19,390 nucleotides of DNA from Lachnospiraceae bacterium (GTDB taxonomy: Bacteria > Bacillota > Clostridia > Lachnospirales > Lachnospiraceae). The notes beneath the pieces are model-generated. The model was not told the DNA's origin, searched no databases, and saw only the letters and a list, made by a program, of their open reading frames with translations. Below, in pieces: positions 1 to 6,458 of the stretch (positions are counted from its first letter, which is position 1; each line of letters starts with the position of its first letter). The position numbers and the translations under genes are program-made. The DNA lies in NCBI GenBank assembly GCA_020860745.1, contig JAJBTR010000030.1, forward strand, positions 1 through 19,390, written 5' to 3'.

Positions 1-281
1 CTGTGGTGCAGCGCGGACTGATTTTCCGCGACAGGATTTTTACTGTCTCCGTATTGCTGCCTGATAAACCGGGTGAATTGCATCGCGTGTCCGGCATTGT
101 TGCAGACAATCAGGGCAATGTCATCAAGCTGGAGCACAACCAGTTTGTATCCTCCAACCGGAACGCGGCCGTGGAGCTGCGGATTACGATGGAGGCTTTC
201 GGCACCGAGCACAAGAATCAGATTTTCAAGGCGCTGGAGGATGCGGGATACCGGGTGATGCTGGTGCAGACGGCGCTGTAG
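1..281 (+). CDS. ilvA: Threonine dehydratase (threonine ammonia-lyase), C-terminal ACT domain, partial
   Basis: Only the last 92 or so residues are in the window; the frame is open to the left edge, so the PLP-binding catalytic part lies upstream. The visible piece is a single ACT regulatory domain: a first beta strand ending in LLPDKPGEL (a typical ACT ligand-loop sequence), then GNVIKLEHNQF, and a closing strand GYRVMLVQ before the TAG stop. This fits the C-terminus of the roughly 400-residue, single-ACT threonine dehydratases that deaminate threonine to 2-oxobutyrate, for isoleucine synthesis or threonine catabolism. The window cannot show whether the enzyme is biosynthetic or catabolic. 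Another ACT-bearing amino-acid enzyme is possible but less likely. Confidence 0.8.
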   Translation, partial: VVQRGLIFRDRIFTVSVLLPDKPGELHRVSGIVADNQGNVIKLEHNQFVSSNRNAAVELRITMEAFGTEHKNQIFKALEDAGYRVMLVQTAL

Positions 282-622
282 GCTGGGAATATCGGGTGAA
301 ATTGATGCGGAAAGTTCTGCAGAATGGGATGTTTTATCAAGTTGCGTTATGGGGCTAAGATTAACCCGAGAAACAGCAAAACCTCGGGAAAGTCGTGCAG
401 CAGGAAGGAGAATTAACCCGAGAACCTGAAAAATATAAGAGTAATTGTGTAATGGGAAGGATCATTTACTTAAGAAAGCACAATAACAGGGAATAGTTGT
501 GTGAAAGGGAGAAATGATAATCCGGAAATATTAAAAAGAGATGGGATTTACTGCAAGAGTGATTGATCAGATTTGTACGCCTTAAAAAAGCCTTAAAATA
601 AAAAAGGTTTGGAAGGATTTTG
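282..622. other. Non-coding stretch with no recognised gene
   Basis: About 340 bases separate the threonine dehydratase stop from the next promoter. Only very short open frames occur here and none has a convincing ribosome binding site. The stretch is purine-rich on the + strand. It holds the repeat listed at 361-424 and a run of A-rich sequence just before the promoter. No clear rho-independent terminator for the upstream gene was found; the CCCGAG/CTCGGG hairpin at 365-388 lacks a T-tract. Confidence 0.5.
361..424 (+). repeat. Two direct copies of TTAACCCGAGAA with a CTCGGG partner
   Basis: The 12-mer TTAACCCGAGAA occurs at 361-372 and again at 413-424. Between them CTCGGG at 383-388 is complementary to the CCCGAG of the first copy, allowing a 6-bp hairpin with a 12-base loop. 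No T-tract follows. It could be a degenerate regulatory site or chance; no function is assigned. Confidence 0.4.
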
Positions 623-650
623 TTGACAAAACCAGTCATTTCGGTATAAT
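623..650 (+). promoter_or_regulatory. Sigma-A promoter for the ATP-grasp locus
   Basis: A perfect -35 box TTGACA (623-628) and a perfect -10 box TATAAT (645-650) are separated by 16 bases. Transcription would begin near 657, giving a leader of about 84 bases before the ATP-grasp start codon at 741. Both boxes match consensus in all six positions, so this should be strong unless the hairpin just downstream limits it. Confidence 0.85.
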
Positions 651-676
651 TAACTTATAATTGCGCGAGTGAACGA

Positions 677-709
677 GGGTGTTCTGTTTTATGGCAGAAC
701 GCCCTTTTT
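677..709 (+). terminator. Terminator-like hairpin in the leader of the ATP-grasp gene (possible attenuator)
   Basis: The arms GGGTGTTCTG (677-686) and CAGAACGCCC (695-704) pair over 10 bp with one G-T wobble around an 8-base loop, followed directly by TTTTT (705-709). This is a standard intrinsic terminator shape, but it lies about 20 bases after the predicted transcription start and upstream of the gene, not behind one. It could be an attenuator, or the end of a roughly 50-base small RNA. No long alternative (antiterminator) pairing partner was found by eye. Confidence 0.7.
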
Positions 710-740
710 CCATATATACAAACGGGAAGGAGATTAAAAG

Positions 741-2066
741 ATGGAGTTTTATGACATGGATCTGTTTCAGAACACAGACAAAGTCAACAAGCTGCTGGCC
801 AGATACGGGGTAAAGTTCGGTATTTATAAGAACAATGTCTTTCATGAGCAGCTGTTCCCCTTTGATGCGATTCCGAGAGTAATCGGGGCGGAGGAGTTTG
901 ATTACCTGGAGAAAGGCTTAAAGCAACGGGTAAAGGCGCTGAACCTGAGCCTGAAGGATATTTACGGGGAGAAAAAAATTGTGAAAGACGGCGTGGTACC
1001 AGAGGATTTTATCTTCGCATCCAGCGGATACATGGCGGAGTGCGAGGGCGTCTGCCCGGTGAAGGACGTTTCCTCCCACATTTCCGGCATTGACCTGGTG
1101 AAAGGGAAGGATGATGAGTGGTACATTCTGGAGGACAACCTGCGTGTGCCGTCGGGCGCGTCCTATCCGATGATTGCCCGTCAGCTCTGCCGGATGAGTT
1201 CGCCGAAGACATTCCGGGAGGTAAAAATCGAGGATAACCGCAATTATGCGGATCTGCTGAAGAAGACTATGGATTATGTCAACACGGGAGGATTGAATGT
1301 GATTCTGACGCCGGGACGGTTTAATTCCGCTTACTTTGAGCATTCTTATCTGGCGGAAAAAATCGGAGCGACGCTTGCCATCGGACAGGATCTGGTGGTG
1401 GAGGATGATGTTCTTTACTTTAAGGATTACTCCGGGAAAAAGGAGCGGGTCGGCGCGGTTTACCGCAGAATCTCGGATGATTATCTGGATCCGATGAACT
1501 TTAATGCGGAGTCCCTGATCGGCGTTCCGCACATTTATGATGTGTGCCGGAAAGGAAATGTGGCGCTGCTCAACGTGCCGGGCAACGGCGTGGCGGACGA
1601 CAAGGGTATCTATTATTTTGTTCCGAAAATGATCAAATATTATCTGGGTGAGGAGCCGGTTCTCAACAATGCGCCCACCTATCTGCCGTTTTACGATGAA
1701 GATATGGCTTATGTGCTGGAGCATTTTGACGATCTGGTGCTGAAGGATGTGGCGGAGGCCGGCGGTTACGGCGTCGTCTTCGGCAATACCATGACCAGAC
1801 AGCAGAAAGCGGATTTCATTTCGCTGCTGAAGGCGGAGCCGCGCAGGTTCATCGCGCAGGAAGTGATTGATTTCCAGGATATGGATATTCTGGACGGAGA
1901 TCAGATCGTACAGCGCAAGGCGGATCTGCGGGCATTTGTCCTGATGGCAGACGAGCCGATGGTGTGGAAGAGCGGTCTGACACGGTTCACGCGGAACCCG
2001 GATTCCTTTATCGTAAATTCATCACAGGGAGGAGGATTTAAAGACACATGGGTACTATCTCATTAG
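741..2066 (+). CDS. Circularly permuted ATP-grasp type 2 protein
   Basis: A 441-residue cytoplasmic protein of the circularly permuted ATP-grasp type 2 family (COG2308; formerly DUF404/DUF407). Family marks are visible throughout: FPFDAIPRVI and the GLKQRVKALNL...DIYGE block near residues 38-76; DNLRVPSGASYPM around 133-146; the glycine-rich GGYG loop at 341-344; RKADLRAF at 392-399; and the family's closing SSQGGGFKDTWV at the C-terminus. ATP-grasp enzymes join a carboxylate to an amine through an acyl phosphate; members beside alpha-E and transglutaminase-like genes are predicted peptide or amino-acid ligases. The ATG follows a GGAAGGAG-like site at 8-10 bases. The gene end overlaps the alpha-E start by 19 bases, so translation is probably coupled. 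Substrate unknown. Confidence 0.9.
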   Translation: MEFYDMDLFQNTDKVNKLLARYGVKFGIYKNNVFHEQLFPFDAIPRVIGAEEFDYLEKGLKQRVKALNLSLKDIYGEKKIVKDGVVPEDFIFASSGYMAECEGVCPVKDVSSHISGIDLVKGKDDEWYILEDNLRVPSGASYPMIARQLCRMSSPKTFREVKIEDNRNYADLLKKTMDYVNTGGLNVILTPGRFNSAYFEHSYLAEKIGATLAIGQDLVVEDDVLYFKDYSGKKERVGAVYRRISDDYLDPMNFNAESLIGVPHIYDVCRKGNVALLNVPGNGVADDKGIYYFVPKMIKYYLGEEPVLNNAPTYLPFYDEDMAYVLEHFDDLVLKDVAEAGGYGVVFGNTMTRQQKADFISLLKAEPRRFIAQEVIDFQDMDILDGDQIVQRKADLRAFVLMADEPMVWKSGLTRFTRNPDSFIVNSSQGGGFKDTWVLSH

Positions 2067-2718
2067 AGCACATTGATAATTTATTCTGGCTGGGGCGCTA
2101 TACGGAGCGCGTGTACACGACGCTTCGCCTGTACTTTGAGAGCTACGACGCTATGATTGACCTGATGGGGGAGGAATACAGGACATTCTGTGAGCGGATT
2201 GACATTCCGGATACTTACGGTTCCGCGGACGTGTTTAAAGCCAGATATCCTTTCGATACGGAGGATCCCAATTCCATCATTAGCAACATGACGCGGGCTT
2301 ATGACAACAGCATTATCATGCGGGAGATTCTCGGCAGTGAGGCGCTGTCCTACATACAGATGGCAATTTATGATATCCAGGTTGCAAAAAAAGTGAATCG
2401 CCGTTGATTTCTCTCCAGGAAGTGATCGACCATATTCTGGCGTTCTGGGGCATTATGGACGATGAGGTGGACAACCCTCAGGTCCGGAATGTGATCAAAG
2501 CCGGAAAACGGATCGAGCGGATTGATCTGTATGCGCGGCTGAACATGGGTGGGGCGGAGATTCTCCGGGAACTGAAGCGGCTGGCTCCCCGTGTGGAACA
2601 GAGCGGCATGCGTTACCATAAAGAATATCTGGATGAGATTGAGGAGCTTGCAAAAGCGGATAAGGTGGATTATTATAGAATCGTTTCTCTGATAGAGAAT
2701 CTGATTATCATGATGTAA
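2048..2718 (+). pseudogene. Alpha-E domain protein (DUF403), frame broken at an A7 run
   Basis: Two overlapping frames together encode one alpha-E (COG2307) protein. Frame one runs from ATG 2048 (site GGGAGGAGGA at 2027-2036) to TGA 2405-2407 and carries SLEHIDNLFWLGRYTERV, the family's N-terminus. Frame two carries VIDHILAFWGIMDDEV and GKRIERIDLYARL and stops at 2718. They join exactly at seven As (2386-2392): an eighth A, or a -1 slip, gives VAKKSESPLISLQEV and a product of about 223 residues. Alpha-E proteins are all-helical partners encoded beside ATP-grasp enzymes and are thought to take part in peptide ligation. The break may be a sequencing undercount, a real mutation, or programmed slippage. 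No other inactivating change is seen. Confidence 0.85.
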
Positions 2719-2750
2719 TCACGATATGATAAGTGCAGGGAGGTTTTTGC

Positions 2751-3536
2751 GTGAGAGAACTGCGTTTTATCTACCAGATGAGTCTGATGTTTTCCGAACC
2801 GGCGACGCAGCATAATTATACTTTAAAGTGTTTTCCGCAGAGCGATGAGGTGCAGGAGATTGACGGGATCCGGATTTTGCTGGACCCGGAAAGCAAGAAT
2901 TTTGTCAGCCTGGATTCTTTCGGGAATCAGACACTCTGCGGTGTGGCGGAGCAGGAACATCGCCTGTTCCGCATTACCGTGCAGGGTGCGGCGCGGACCG
3001 GGCTTGCGCCGGGGCGGCGCGGGAACGCGGACAAACTCGGTATGTACCGCTATCCGTCCTACTACACGAAAGCCGGGGATGCGATTTTATCTTATTGGCG
3101 CAGTCACCCGGTTTACGGCATGTCCGCCCACGAGGCGGCCGTTTATTATATGAATCTTTTATATCGGGATATGCGCTATGCGCCCGGGCGCACCGGCGTC
3201 GCAACGAAGGCGGAAGAGGCCTGGACGATGCGCCGGGGTGTCTGTCAGGATTATGCGCATATTCTGCTGGCATTGCTGCGTCTCGAACACATTCCTGCGC
3301 GGTATGTGGTTGGCATGATGATCGGTGAGGGGGCCAGCCATGCCTGGGTGGAAGTCTGGGAGGACGGCGTCTGGTATGGTGTCGACCCGACGAACGGGCG
3401 CGAGGCAGACGATCAGTATATCTTTATCTCCTGCGGGCGGGATGCCGCGGATTGTCAGATGAATAAAGGGATGATGATCGGGGGAGGACAGCAGAGGCAG
3501 AGCGTGTCGGTGATTGTGACGGATTTTGAGTCATAG
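2751..3536 (+). CDS. Transglutaminase-like protein with N-terminal beta domain
   Basis: A 261-residue protein. The N-terminal half (about 1-95) resembles the bacterial transglutaminase N-terminal domain (YQMSLMFSEPATQHNYTLKCFP); the C-terminal half is a papain-fold transglutaminase-like core. The catalytic triad is complete: Cys165 in RRGVCQDYAH, His197 in ASHAWVEVW, and Asp212 in GVDPTNG. The chosen start is GTG 2751, 7 bases after AGGGAGG (2737-2743); an upstream in-frame GTG at 2733 would place the ribosome binding site inside the gene. Members beside ATP-grasp and alpha-E genes are presumed to hydrolyse or transfer peptide amide bonds rather than cross-link proteins. There is no signal peptide, so it should act in the cytoplasm. 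Confidence 0.9.
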   Translation: MRELRFIYQMSLMFSEPATQHNYTLKCFPQSDEVQEIDGIRILLDPESKNFVSLDSFGNQTLCGVAEQEHRLFRITVQGAARTGLAPGRRGNADKLGMYRYPSYYTKAGDAILSYWRSHPVYGMSAHEAAVYYMNLLYRDMRYAPGRTGVATKAEEAWTMRRGVCQDYAHILLALLRLEHIPARYVVGMMIGEGASHAWVEVWEDGVWYGVDPTNGREADDQYIFISCGRDAADCQMNKGMMIGGGQQRQSVSVIVTDFES

Positions 3537-3542
3537 GTGATA

Positions 3543-3734
3543 GAAAAATCTGCTGGCTCCTTTCAAAAATGGACACGTTGATTTTTTGACTTTCCTTGCG
3601 CCGCCGATTGATCACTGCTTCCGCAAACTCGCTTAAAAAGCAGGCTCAGACATGCTTCAGCAGCGATCGCTATGCTCGGAAAGTCTGCAAAATCTGCCTA
3701 ATGTCCGTTTTTGAAAGGAGCCAGCAGATTTTTC
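3543..3734. repeat. 192-bp element with 33-bp terminal inverted repeats (MITE-like or structured RNA)
   Basis: Bases 3543-3575 and 3702-3734 are inverted repeats of 33 bp with a single difference (T at 3570 against G at 3707, still a U-G pair in RNA). Symmetry continues inward: GATTTT and GACTTTCC (ending 3594) face AAAATC and GGAAAGTC (starting 3678). The core is about 80 bases. The element starts 7 bases after the transglutaminase stop and does not obviously encode a protein. No clear target-site duplication was found. The rest of the 3537-3866 gap holds no gene. It could be a MITE, a mobile palindromic repeat, or a stable mRNA hairpin limiting read-through to the AstE-like genes. Confidence 0.85.
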
Positions 3735-3866
3735 ATTTACGTTGTGGATGGCAAGAAGGTTTGCTGGTGATATTGGGGTATTCTATGGACAGTCATAGAT
3801 TATATGGTGAAATGAACTAATAGTATACAGATAGAAAAATAATCAGAAAGGACATGACTGTGAGTT

Positions 3867-4799
3867 ATGATTAAGAATGTAGCGTCTGCCGGCCTGCCGG
3901 TGGATGAGGTTTTGAATATCAGAAAGATGCGTGTGACGCCGGAGGGAAAAGATTCCGGGAAGCGCATCTGCATTGTGACGGGCACCCACGGGGATGAACT
4001 GGAGGGGCAGTATGTCTGCTATGAGGTGCTCCGGCGTATTCGGGAGCGAAAGGAGCTGTTGACCGGGACGGTGGATATTTATCCGGCGATGAATCCGCTG
4101 GGCATTGACTCTCTGACCAGAGGTATTCCGGCGTTCGACCTGGATATGAACCGGCTGTTTCCGGGCAACCGGGACGGCAGTATGACGGAGTATGTAGCTG
4201 CGGAGATCTGCAAGGACTTGGACGGGGCGGATGCCTGCCTTGATATCCACGCCAGCAATATTTTCCTGACGGAGATGCCGCAGGCGCGGATCAATGTCAA
4301 TACCAGTGAGACGCTGGTGCCCATGGCGAAGAAGCTGAATCTGGATTTTATCTGGGTGCATGCCGCCAGCACGGTGCTGGAGTCTACGTTGGCTCACACG
4401 ATGAATTCCAGAGGCGTCCCCACGATTGTAGTGGAGATGGGTGTGGGCATGCGCATTACGAAAGAGTATGGCGACCGGCTGACGGACGGGATTTTTCACC
4501 TGATGCATGATATGGGAATCTGGCAGGAGGATGTCCCGGTCTCACATAAGCCTGTCGTGTCCGAAGACGGAAAAGTGAGTTTCCTGAATGCCGCCCACAG
4601 CGGTATTTTTATCAAAAATGCGATGCACGGCGACTGCGTCAAAACGGGAGATTTCATAGGGAGCATTGTCAATCCCATGACAGGGGAAGAACTGGATCAT
4701 GTGACTTCGCCGGTGGATGGGCTGCTGTTTACTATCCGGGAGTACCCGGTGGTGGATGAGGGGTCTCTGATTGCGAGAATACTGGAGGGCGCGGCATGA
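3867..4799 (+). CDS. Succinylglutamate desuccinylase/aspartoacylase-family zinc hydrolase (M14-like)
   Basis: A 310-residue protein of the AstE/AspA branch of zinc carboxypeptidases, which cut an amide bond next to a free carboxylate. The metal ligands are intact: His41 and Glu44 in GTHGDELEG, and His128 in CLDIHASN. The substrate-binding DMNRLFPG (93-100) and a downstream VVEMG are present. The last 80 or so residues form a beta-rich domain with a lipoyl-like turn (VTSPVDGLLF). The ATG at 3867 is the first possible start, because an in-frame TGA lies at 3861; the AAAGGA site is 14 bases away, which is long. A seven-codon frame (ATG 3854 to TAA 3874) ends across this start and could couple translation. 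The natural substrate is unknown; succinylglutamate is not implied by context. Confidence 0.88.
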   Translation: MIKNVASAGLPVDEVLNIRKMRVTPEGKDSGKRICIVTGTHGDELEGQYVCYEVLRRIRERKELLTGTVDIYPAMNPLGIDSLTRGIPAFDLDMNRLFPGNRDGSMTEYVAAEICKDLDGADACLDIHASNIFLTEMPQARINVNTSETLVPMAKKLNLDFIWVHAASTVLESTLAHTMNSRGVPTIVVEMGVGMRITKEYGDRLTDGIFHLMHDMGIWQEDVPVSHKPVVSEDGKVSFLNAAHSGIFIKNAMHGDCVKTGDFIGSIVNPMTGEELDHVTSPVDGLLFTIREYPVVDEGSLIARILEGAA

Positions 4800-5730
4800 C
4801 GAAGAAGACAATTTATGAGATAAAATCCTTATACCGGGACGATTTCCGTGTGACCGGCTATGAGTTCGGTTCCGGGGAGAAATCCGCCTGCATCGTGGGC
4901 GGCTGCCGCGGCAACGAGGTGCAGCAGCTTTACACCTGTTCCCAGATCATCCGTCAGCTCAGGCAGCTGGAAAAAAAGGAAAACTGAACCCGGGACACAA
5001 GATACTGGTTATTCCGTCGATGAATCCGTATTCCATGAATATTCAGAAACGGTTCTGGCCCATCGACAACAGCGATATCAACCGCATGTTTCCGGGGTAC
5101 AATCTGGGTGAGACGACGCAGCGGATCGCTGCGGGAATTTTTGAGGAAATCCAGGATTATAAATACGGTATGCAGTTTACCAGTTTTTACATGCCTGGGA
5201 ATTTTATGCCGCATGTCCGTATGATGCGCACCGGTTTTGAGGACGTGGACCTGGCAAAACAGTTCGGTTTTCCTTATGTGGTCATCCGCGAGGTGCGTCC
5301 CTATGACACCACCACGCTCAATTATAACTGGCAGATCTGGGAGAGCAAGGCGTTCAGCGTCTATACGAACAGCACCGATACCATTGATCAGGAATCTGCC
5401 ATGCAGGCGGTGCGCTGTGTGTTGAATTTCCTGGGGAAGCAGGGGATTCTGCAGTATCGGTCTCATGAGGGTTATATTTCCGAAGTGGTTTCCGACCGTG
5501 CCATGGCTTCTGTCCGGGCGGAGGCTTCCGGCATCTTTGCCGGCCGGGTAAAGGTGGGCGAGACCGTCAGCCAGGGAGAACTGCTGGCGGAGATACTTGA
5601 CCCCTACGAGGGTGAGGTGCTGGAACAGATCTTCTCGCCGGCGGACGGGACGATTTTCTTTGCGCACAACGACCCGATGACATACTCACACACTTCTATA
5701 TATAAGATTGTGAGAAACCTGGAAATATAA
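4796..5730 (+). pseudogene. Second AstE/aspartoacylase-like paralogue, zinc ligands lost and frame broken at an A7 run
   Basis: The start overlaps the previous stop by 4 bases (ATGA). Frame one (4796-4987) ends soon after seven As at 4971-4977; frame two continues to TAA 5730. Joined by one extra A or a -1 slip the product reads QLEKKGKLNPGHKILV and is 311 residues, almost the same as its neighbour's 310. The equivalent of GTHGDE is GGCRGNE, so the zinc His has become Arg38 (Glu41 remains), and the DIHAS region has become FTSFY, so the third ligand is lost too; DINRMFPG is kept. Even in frame it would probably not be a classical zinc hydrolase. It may be a non-catalytic partner of the first protein. 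The break may be a sequencing artefact. Confidence 0.8.
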
Positions 5731-5813
5731 GATACTTTATTATCACAGGTTGACGATTATTTTAGTACAGAATGCAGGCAAATACTATCACCGTACTTTT
5801 AAGCAACTTTGCA

Positions 5814-5847
5814 GGGACGTTTTTAGCTGAGGCGAAATCGTCCCTTT
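5814..5847 (+). terminator. Weak terminator-like hairpin after the AstE-like pair
   Basis: GGGACG (5814-5819) pairs with CGTCCC (5839-5844); after one mismatch the stem continues with a few A-T pairs. It is followed only by TTTCATT, a poor T-tract, and abuts the next -35 box. It may end the upstream operon, but this is uncertain. Confidence 0.4.
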
Positions 5848-5849
5848 CA

Positions 5850-5878
5850 TTGACAAAAGCCGCCCTTTATGGTATCAT
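5850..5878 (+). promoter_or_regulatory. Sigma-A promoter for the transhydrogenase operon
   Basis: TTGACA (5850-5855) and TATCAT (5873-5878) are separated by 17 bases. Transcription would start near 5885, leaving a short leader of about 43 bases before ATG 5928. No convincing Rex-type (TTGTTAA/TTAACAA) redox operator was seen around it. Confidence 0.8.
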
Positions 5879-5927
5879 TTTCACATTACGTACCACATTG
5901 ATTTAACACACTAAAGGGGACTTGGAT

Positions 5928-6458
5928 ATGACATCAAATCATAACAATTCCGGCGCTGATTCACAGCAGGATTTCACGCTGCTCGCGCCGACGCTGGAGA
6001 AATATGCGTCGGTTCCGGGCAGCCTGATCACAATTCTGCAGCAGGCGCAGGATATTTACGGGTATCTTTCACAGGAAGCCATCGAGTATATTTCCGCGAA
6101 GACCGGCATCACACCGGCGCGGATTTACGGGGTGGCTACTTTTTATGCGCAGTTCCGTCTGACGCCGATCGGAAAATATCTGGTCATGATGTGCAAGGGA
6201 ACTGCCTGTCACGTCAACGGCGCGGATCGCGTGCAGGAGGCGGTCAGCGAGTATCTGGGCATCCAGGACGGCGAGACGACGGAGGATGGTATTTTTACCT
6301 TAAATAATGTGGCCTGTCTCGGCTGCTGTTCTCTGGCGCCGGTGATGATGGTCAAGAGCGCGGACGGCGAGGAAACCTACGGCAATCTGACGAAAGATTC
6401 CGTGGTGAAAATCTTAGACGAGATCCGCTCCAGACAGAGCGGGGAGGTGCAGGCATGA
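5928..6458 (+). CDS. nuoE: NuoE/HydC-like [2Fe-2S] subunit of an NADH-linked electron-bifurcating complex
   Basis: A 176-residue soluble protein of the NuoE family. The helical N-terminal part carries the usual IYGYLSQEAIEYI and ARIYGVATFYAQF. The C-terminal thioredoxin-like domain binds one [2Fe-2S] cluster through Cys89 and Cys94 (MMCKGTACH) and Cys130 and Cys134 (VACLGCCSLAP). ATG 5928 lies 7 bases after AAAGGGGA; a TTG two codons earlier is rejected. It is the first gene of a three-gene operon and overlaps the next by 4 bases. With no membrane Nuo subunits and no [FeFe]-hydrogenase nearby, it fits the small subunit of a soluble HydBC-type bifurcating module (the StnA position) rather than complex I. 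The symbol marks family only. Confidence 0.88.
   Translation: MTSNHNNSGADSQQDFTLLAPTLEKYASVPGSLITILQQAQDIYGYLSQEAIEYISAKTGITPARIYGVATFYAQFRLTPIGKYLVMMCKGTACHVNGADRVQEAVSEYLGIQDGETTEDGIFTLNNVACLGCCSLAPVMMVKSADGEETYGNLTKDSVVKILDEIRSRQSGEVQA

Noticed and set aside
918..1724. A 268-codon open frame on the - strand
   Set aside because: It lies wholly antisense to the well-supported ATP-grasp gene, has no family resemblance or ribosome site, and reflects the codon pattern of the real gene.
3596..3820. A 74-codon open frame on the + strand inside the inverted-repeat element
   Set aside because: Most of it is the repeat arm and core; the same peptide words occur on the opposite strand from the other arm, which marks it as a repeat artefact.
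3843..4508. A 221-codon open frame on the - strand
   Set aside because: Antisense to the AstE-like gene, whose zinc motifs fix the true frame.
5880..5915. Possible Rex redox operator in the transhydrogenase leader (TTGATTTAACA)
   Set aside because: Only one half-site resembles the TTGTTAA/TTAACAA consensus; the symmetry is missing.
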